A DNA stretch of 64,000 bases, taken from Beroe forskalii. Taxonomy: Eukaryota > Ctenophora > Nuda > Beroida > Beroidae. The stretch lies in the NCBI GenBank assembly GCA_011033025.1, contig WFMF01000093.1:124001-188000 (forward strand), given 5' to 3'. Every line of letters starts with the position of its first letter. The stretch's first letter is position 1. Both the position numbers and the translations under genes were made by a program. The notes below the pieces were generated by a model, which did not search any database, was not told the origin of the DNA, and saw nothing but the letters and a program-made list of their open reading frames with translations. Below are positions 24,201 to 33,200 of the stretch, in pieces.

Positions 24201-27200
24201 ATCTGCAAACAAATGTGTATTGATATAGCAAAAGAGGAGCGAAATGTTAGTCTGCTTATTAAATATTAATAAACATGCATAAACATGCATGATATGCATC
24301 TAAAATTCGAGGGTTTGAGGGAACCTAATAATATAATACCTAATATGGTTAAGAGGAAACAATCACATAAACAAACTTGCCAGGGAGCATGTATCAGGTT
24401 TTATCTACGAATTAAAGTTTACAGTGAAAGATTTAGCTATTTAGATAAACAGTGCGTTCATAGGCTGGTCCATGAGGTGCTTTAGATGAACTGGCCGTCG
24501 CAAATATAAATAATACCTGACGAAAGGTCTTGACAGTAAATCTGGAACCTTGACAATGTCCCATGTCTGCAGTGTGTCCGGTTTGACAAGCTGGCAGACG
24601 TCCAGGATCGACTAAGGAAGGAAATTGCTGAGAGGCAGTCAAGTGAGGAGAGCAGACGGGGAAAGACGCTTAAAGTCACCCGTCCTGTCAAGTAAGTTAC
24701 CCGTCCTGTCAAGTAAGTCACCCGTCCTGTCAAGTAAGTTACCCGTCCTGTCAAGTAAGTCACCCGTCCTGTCAAGTAAGTCACCCGTCCTGTCAAGTAA
24801 GTCACCCGTCCTGTCAAGTAAGTCACCCGTCCTGTCAAGTAAGTCACCCGTCCTGTCAAGTAAGTCACCCGTCCTGTCAAGTAAGTCACCCGTCCTGTCA
24901 AGTAAGTCACCCGTCCTGTCAAGTAAGTCACCCGTCCTGTCAAGTAAGTCACCCGTCCTGTCAAGTAAGTCACTCGTCCTGTGAAGTAAGTCACCCGTCC
25001 TGTCAAGTAAGTCACCCGTCCTGTCAAGTAAGTCACCCGTCCTGTCAAGTAAGTCACCCGTCCTGTCAAGTAAGTCACCCGTCCTGTCAAGTAAGTCACC
25101 CGTCCTGTCAAGTAAGTCACCCGTCCTGTCAAGTAAGTCACCCGTCCTGTCAAGTAAGTCACCCGTCTTGTCAAGTAAGTCACCCGTCTTGTCAAGTAAG
25201 TGATCCGTCCTGTCAAGTTAGTCACCCGTCCTGTCAAGTAAGTCACCCGTCCTGACAAGTAAGTCACCCGTCCTGTCAAGTAAGTCATCCGTCCTGTCAA
25301 TTAAGTCACCCGTCCTGTCAAGTAAGTCACCCGTCCTGTCAAGTAAGTCATCCGTCCTGTCAATTAAGTCACCCGTCCTGTCAAGTAAGTCACCCGTCCT
25401 GTCAAGTAAGTCACCCGTTCTGTGAATAAGTCACCCGTCCTGTCAAGTAAGTTACCCGTCCTGTCAAGTAAGTCACCCATCATGTCAAGTTAAGTCACCC
25501 GTCCTGTCCATTAAGTTACCCGTCCTGTCAATAAAGTCATCAACTGTATGAAAAGCTACCTTAATTTTTGTGATTTCATGAAATTTTATTTTGTGAAATC
25601 TGTGATGACGTGATGTCAACATTGAACAGATTGTCGACTTGATCTCTGAATAGCTGAAAATAGCTGAATCTAAGTCTCACCAAATCAATTGTTTCTTCTT
25701 TGCTTCAAAATCTGCTTTTGAATATAATATCTTTGTTGAGGAATAGAACTCATCTCAAAATGACTTGGAATTTCTATTTCTAAGTCCTTAGGTCATTTAG
25801 AATTTAGTATTTTTGGAATGGACTACATGCTAAGTCAGAAATCATTATAATTTGAGATGTCATGATACTCTCCAGGAATTATATTTGATAATACCCGGGA
25901 GCTCATAAACCATAAGTCAACACTAAATTTCTCGGGTGCCTTGGTCCCATCTTCCAATTTAAACGTTACAACCTGTACCATCGAGCATGATACAAATCAT
26001 ACCCTCACACTGTGAGATCTGTGAAAACGACCTCGCTCTGCTCAGGCGATATATATCACCTTACGAGACAAATTTATAAGGTACGAATTGGGGATATTTC
26101 GAAAAAAAATACCCACATTTTTGTTGCCCTCAAAATTTCAAATTACGTCATCCTCATACGTTAACATTCGTAATATTCCCGAAATGTCCCCAAATGTCGT
26201 AACCCCAAAATTTCAATCCCCGGAATTATTGTTCCATGTAAGTTTATTTCGTAAGGTAAAACTTTGTCTACAAAAGTACAAAATACATAGACACGCGCCT
26301 ATCGGGTCCATTTTGGGATACTGCCCGAGGGTGGTATCCGGTTTTGGTCCGAGCCCGTAGGGCGAGGGTCTAAACCAATATGGACCCGATCAGGCAAGTG
26401 TTTATATATTATAGAACAGCATGAAAACGTCAGAGGGTTCTATAAAGCTATAAACTATCTCACATGATTCTACGTCCAAGAGACATTTCCCGTCGGTTAT
26501 GAATTGAGGTTTGTATTTCCGACGGCTATCCCAGTCCTCGTTGCTAAAAAGGAGTTGGTATTAGTACATACTAACTACTTAGTATACACTATAATATACT
26601 AACAAACTGTAATTTCAAAACAAGTAACCACGACATGTTAGTTGCAGCGAATTTTCATCATATCATATGACATCATCAGGCTGAAATTGTATTGTCGAAT
26701 TTATATCATTGCACACACACCAAACATATAAATATTGATAACCAACAGGTGGAACTACTCAATATTAAAACATTGGCAAGACATGTCGATTAAAGTTCTC
26801 AATCAATCAAATTTACAAACTGAAATGAAATGAAATTCACAAGTGAAATAATGCAATCATCAATTAATAAATTACCTACTGTACAACTGAAAAGATAAAG
26901 CAAATAAGACTGATAAAATTATGATAAAGCAACGCCCTAAAAGATGCACCGTAGGATGGAATATTCCTGTGTATTTAGCGTTTTGTTTCTTGCCTAGTTT
27001 AGGCATAACACTCCCATATAGCGAAGCCGAAGATCGTTTGAGCAGTTTCCAAAGGATTTGAATGTCATGAAAACAAACTCGCACTCAGGTCACCCGTTTC
27101 AGATATGTGCCCATGAGCGCTATTCTCTGTCCTAGGATTAAGATGCCCATTTGAACTGTAAAATCTCTCATAAACCGTGTTTTGGTTTTACCCAAATAAG

Positions 27201-30200
27201 CCGCACTCGGCCCACACTTTTTACATTTAATGTAATAAATTACTGATTTACATTCTAATGGCAAATATCCTTGAATCGAAACATATCCTTGATAGAAAAT
27301 CCTCTCTTAAAACAACCTTAAGATCCCAACACACGGATAGAATTTTTCCAGAAATCAACTGTCTTAATCTCTTAGCTAAAAGGTAAGAGGGCTGGCCTAG
27401 AAACGGCAAAACAAACGTTATAGATTTCTTGCTAACAGTATGAACTTGGTCATCAGGTACCTCATATAACTTAGCCAGAAATTCGTTAGTACATTTGTCA
27501 ATTAGTTTAGTAGGAAAACCGTACCAATAAATTTCTTTCTTAGAAATGTTAAATCTTGATGAAACCACGAATACGTTGTTGCTATGGATTAAATTCTAAA
27601 AAATAAGACACCTAATCAGACTAAACTTATGAAATAGGAACAAAACTATGGAAAGCATAGAACAAACCTCTGTCTGTGGCTTTCACTTTGGTTGAGACCT
27701 CCGTGAAAGGTTCGGACGAAGTCCGACTGTACATAGGTGTCTAAGAATCCAAGTTTGTCATCGATTTCGAGTTCTATATCAAATTTAGTGGAGGAATCTA
27801 TACTGTTGAGAATTCTAAAATCTGTGGGCAGTTTCCTCGTCGTTAAATAGACAAAATGTATCATCAACGTATCTTCTATAAAATTCAGGATACATATCAG
27901 AGTGGACAAAATGTTCTACCTCTTCTAGGTAGCACATCCAGATGTCTGCTAGAATAGGACCTAAACTGCTGCCCATTGCAACCCCATCATGCTGTTCGTA
28001 GACAGTACCATCGAAAACAAACGTACTGTTAATCACACAAAAACCAATAAGTTTGCGAAGTACTTGTTCTGGGAGTGGTGGAGGAGTGAGGTGGGAGCGG
28101 TACAGTCTGTCCATGCAAATATCCACAGTCCGAGTCAGAGGAACATTGGTGAACAGGGACTGTACGTCATAGCTGACCATGAACTTGTCAGATAAATCCC
28201 ACTGAGAGACTTGCGTAACGAAGTCGAAAGTGTTCCGCAAGTCAGTGCCATGACTGTTGACCGAGGCAGGTTTAATGATGCGTGAAACAAATTTTCCAAG
28301 GTCATAGGTCGACGTACCGATAGCCGAACAAATCGGGCGCATTGGACATCCTGTTTTATGAACCTTGGGCAACCCATACATGATGCCAATGTGACTGCCA
28401 TTAGGATACAATCTCTTGTACTCGGATTCAGAAATGTACCCTGGCTTGTACACATGATCCCTCAAATAATTACGAACACGTGTTTCAATAGTCCTTGATA
28501 TGCGGTAAATGTCCTGATTTTTAGCCAAACGGAATTTTGATTCATCCAACAAAATATCACGCATTTTATTAACATAATCAACTCTGTCCAAAATAACGAC
28601 TCCTGACCCTTTGTCAGGCTGGGCCACAATAATATCCTTATTTTCAGAAAGCTTGATTAGTGCCTCGTATTCCTCCTTAGGGATATTCATCATTTTAGAG
28701 CGAGACATATTGAACTGATATAATGATGAATATGCTAATTCGCCAATTTTTACCACTCCCAGAACAAGTACTTCGCAAACTTATTGGTTTTTGTGTGATT
28801 AACAGTACGTTTGTTTTCGATGGTACTGTCTACGAACAGCATGATGGGGTTGCTATGGGCAGCAGTTTAGGTCCTATTCTAGCAGACATCTGGATGTGCT
28901 ACCTAGAAGAGGAACATTTTGTCCACTCTGATATGTATCCTGAATTTTATAGAAGATACGTTGACGATACATTTTGTCTATTTAACGACGAGGAAACTGC
29001 CCACAGATTTTTAGAATTCCTCAATAGTATAGATTCCTCCACTAAGTTTGACATAGAACTTGAAATCGATGACAAACTTGGATTCTTAGACACCCATGTT
29101 CATCGGACTTCGTCCGAACCTTTCACGGAGGTCTCAACCAAAGTGAAAGCCACAGACAGAGGTTTGTTCTATGCTTTCCACAGTTTTGTCCCTATTTCTC
29201 ATAAGTTTAGTTTGATAAGGTGTCTTATTTTTAGAATTTACTCCATAGCAACAACGTATTCGTGGTTTCATCAAGATTTAACATTTCTAAGAAAGAAATT
29301 TATTGGTAATGGTTTTCCTACTAAACTAATTGACAAATGTACTAACGAATTTCTGGCTAAGTTATATGAGGTACCTGATGACCAAGTTCATACTGTTAGC
29401 AAGAAATCTATAACGTTTGTTTTGCCGTTTCTAGGCCAGCCCTCTTACCTTTTAGCTAAGAGATTAAGACAGTTGATTGGAAAATTCTATCCGTGTGTTG
29501 ATCTTAAGGTTGTTTTTAAGAGAGGATTTTCTATCAAGGATATGTTTCGATTCAAGGATATTTTGCCATTGGAATGTAAATCGGGGGTAATTTATTACAT
29601 TAAATGTAAAAAGTGTGGGCCGAGTGCGGCTTATTTGGGTAAAACCAAAAACACGGTTTATGAGAGATTTTACAGTTCAAATGGGCATCTTAATCCTAGG
29701 ACAGAGAATAGCGCTCTCCATGGGCACATATCCGAAACGGGTGACCCCGAGTGCGAGTTTGTTTTCAAGGACATTCAAATCCTTGGAAACTGCTCAAACG
29801 ATCTTCGGCTTCGCTATATGGAAAGTGTTATGCTCAAACTAGGCAAGAAACAAACGCTAAATACACAGGAATATTCCATCCCATTGCGCATCTTTTAGGG
29901 CGTTGCTTTATCATAATTTTATCAGTCTTATTTGCTTTATCTTTTCAGTTGTACAGTAGGTAATTTATTAATTGATGATTGCATTATTTCAATTTGTGAA
30001 TTTCATTTCATTTCAGTTTGTAAATTTGATTGATTGAGAACTTTAATCGACATGTCTTGCCACGTTTTAATGTTGAGTAGTTCCTGCCTGTTGGTTATCA
30101 ATATTTATACGTTTGCGTGTGTGCAATGATATAAATTGACAATAAAATTTCAGCCTGATGATGTCATATGTTATGATGAAAATTCGCTGCAACTAACATG

Positions 30201-33200
30201 TCGTGGTTACTTGTTTTGAAATTTCTATGCTTACTCCGTTTCCCTCCAAATACTAACAAACTGTATATTGTGTACTGTATCCTGTATACGTCGATACTAA
30301 AAGATTAAAAGCAGGAACCACTGAAACCACTCGAACCCACCTGATTTATAATATTGACTTAATATAATCGACTTATTATTAATAATAATAATATACGTCA
30401 TTTTATCAAGCATATTTTTACCCGATATCTAGTCCAGTGTCCCATCCATTACAATTGTAAACAAGAAACTCGCAGTAGGTTACAGTCTTTCCTGCGTCGG
30501 TTCCTAGTAAGATACAGACATCTGGGTTTTCACCTTTCCACTCTTCATCACAATTAAAGTTGCATGCTCCACAAGTCGGCCTCCAGAGGAGACTCAGTAG
30601 GACGAACAGGAGGCTCAGGCCTGAGAGAGAGGCAGGTGTTTCAGAAAGTGGTATGGAGAAACAGATGTGGAGGGGAGCACAGAATAAACAGTTGAAAGTG
30701 GTATGGAGAGAGAGAAACAGGTGTGGAGGGGAGCACAGAATGCGGGTTATTCATGGGTTATCAGGAAGTTGGAATCAGGAAGTTGGAATCAGGAAGTTGG
30801 AATCAGGAAGTTGGAATCAGGTTTTGGAACATAATTGAGGTCCTAGTTTTGTTCACAATAATGAAAGCTTACCTGTTGGACCCGTCATGGTCGTAACTCG
30901 TTGTGTACACGTATGTGTACTGTGTATAGTACGACACCAGCACTTGCAGCTAATCCAACACCATGTCTTTACTAACTTACTAGTGGAAGAGGAGGTCATT
31001 GTGTGAAATGGAAATATTGTTTACCCTCATAGTAAAATATAGCACAGGTAATTTACTGGCAGGAACAATACAGTGAACAAATTAACATTATACATGAGAA
31101 CAGAATAGGTTAAACTGCTAAAATCAGATTGAAATACAGATAAGACTATAAGAGTACAGGTAAGAGCACTGATAAGAGCACAGATAAGAGCACAGATAAG
31201 AGAACAGATAAGAGCACAGATAAACAGATAAGAGAACAGATAACAGCACAGATAAGAGCACAGATAAGAGCACAGATAAGAGCACAGATAAGAGTACAGA
31301 TAAGAGTACAGATAAGAGTACAGATAAAACCACAGATAAGAGCACAGATAAGAGTGGAGATAAGAGCACAGATAAGAGCACTGATAACAGCACAGATAAG
31401 AGCACAGATAAGAGTACAGATAAGAGCACAGATAAGAGTGGAGATAAGAGCATAGATAAGAGTACAGATAAGAGCACAGATAAGAGTACAGATAAGAGCA
31501 CAGATAAGAGTACAAATAAGAGTACAGATAAGAGCACAAATAACAGCACAGATAAGAGTACAGATAAGAGCACAGATTACAGCACAGATAAAACCACAGA
31601 TAAGAGCACAGATAAGAGCACAGATAAGAGAACAGATAAGAGTACAGATAATAGTACAGGTAAGAGCACAGATAAGAGCACAGATAAGAGAACAGATAAG
31701 AGTACAGATAAGAGCACAGATAAGAGAACAGATAAGAGTACAGATAACAGCACAGATAAGAGTACAGATGAGAGTACAGATAAGAGTACTGATAAGAGCA
31801 CAGATAAAACCACAGATAAGAGTACAGATGATAGTACAGATAACAGCACAGATAAGAGCTCAGATAAGAGTTCAGATAACAGCACAGATAAGAGTACAGA
31901 TGAGAGTACAGATAAGAGTACAGATAATAGTACAGATAAAAGCACAGATAAGAGCACAGATAAGAGTTCAGATGACAGCACAGATAAGAGCACAGGTAAG
32001 AGTACAGATAAGAAAACAGATAAGAGCACAGATAAGAGTACAGATAAGAGCACAGATAAGAGCACAGATAAGAGCACTGATAAGAGTACAGATAAGAGCA
32101 CAGGTAAGAGCACAGATGAGAGAACAGATAAGAGTACAGGTAAGAGCACTGATAAGAGCACAGATAAGAGCACAGATAAGAGTGGAGATAAGAATACAGA
32201 TAAGAATACTGATAAGAGCACAGATAAGAGCACAGATAAGAGCACAAATAACAGCACAGATAAGAGTACAGATAAGAGCACAGATAAGAGCACAGATTAA
32301 GAGTGGAGATAAGAGTACAGATAAGAATACTGATAAGAGCACAGATAAGAGCACAGATAAGAGTGGAGATAAGAGTACAGATAAGAGTGGAGATAAGAGT
32401 ACAGATAAGAGCACAGATAAGAGCACAGATAAGAGTACAGATAAGAGCACAGATAAGAGTACAGATAAGAGCACAGATAAGAGCACAGATAGGAGTACTG
32501 ATAAGAGTACAGATAAGAGCACAGGTAAGAGAACATATAAGAGTACAGATAAGAGTACAGATAAGAGCACAGATAAGAGAACAGATAAGAGCACAGATAA
32601 GAGCACAGATAAGAGCACAGATAAGAGCACAGATAAGAGCACAGATAAGAGCACAGATAAGAGCACAGATAAGAGTACAGATGAGAGAACAGATAAGAGC
32701 ACAGATAAGAGTACAGATAAGAGTACAGATAACAGCACTGATAAGAGTAAAGATAAGAGTATAGATAAGAGCACTGATAAGAGTACAGATAAGAGTACAG
32801 ATAAGAGTACAGATAAGAGTACAGATAAGAGCACAGATAAGAGCACAGATAAGAGTACAGATAAGAGTACAGATAAGAGCGCTTATCAGAGCAAGAAAAG
32901 TGAAACAGATTTAAGAATTGGTAGATTCCATTAGAGGTTATGAAGAGCACTTATTTGCAGATGCTAAATGGTAGATGCGTGAGGGTCCGGTCAGACTGTG
33001 GGGATCAATGACCTCGACCCTTCCGCACTTAGACTTGGTTAAAGGCAATCTATAATCGATAATATTTAGCTACTGATCCCAGGAGTTTGCTATTGTTTGC
33101 CCCATCAACAGGAACTCATTTGGTCCCCAAGGAGGTCCTAAATTGCTTTCAATAGCTCAATAGGTACCCAGGTCCGGGATCAGTGGGTGCGAGTTCTAAA

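Noticed and set aside
24482-25300. A 272-codon minus-strand frame of seven-residue repeats, and a plus-strand frame of the same array
   Set aside because: Both are by-products of the 21-bp splice-donor minisatellite.
27989-28455. Additional frames overlapping the Penelope-like reverse transcriptase
   Set aside because: They are other-frame or antisense shadows of the RT domain.
31027-32950. Several long open frames on both strands (Ser/Thr/Asp/Lys, Leu/Ser/Val and Tyr/Ser/Cys repeats)
   Set aside because: They come from a 12-bp repeat whose length is a multiple of three, so all frames without a stop in the unit stay open. No non-repeat coding sequence is attached.
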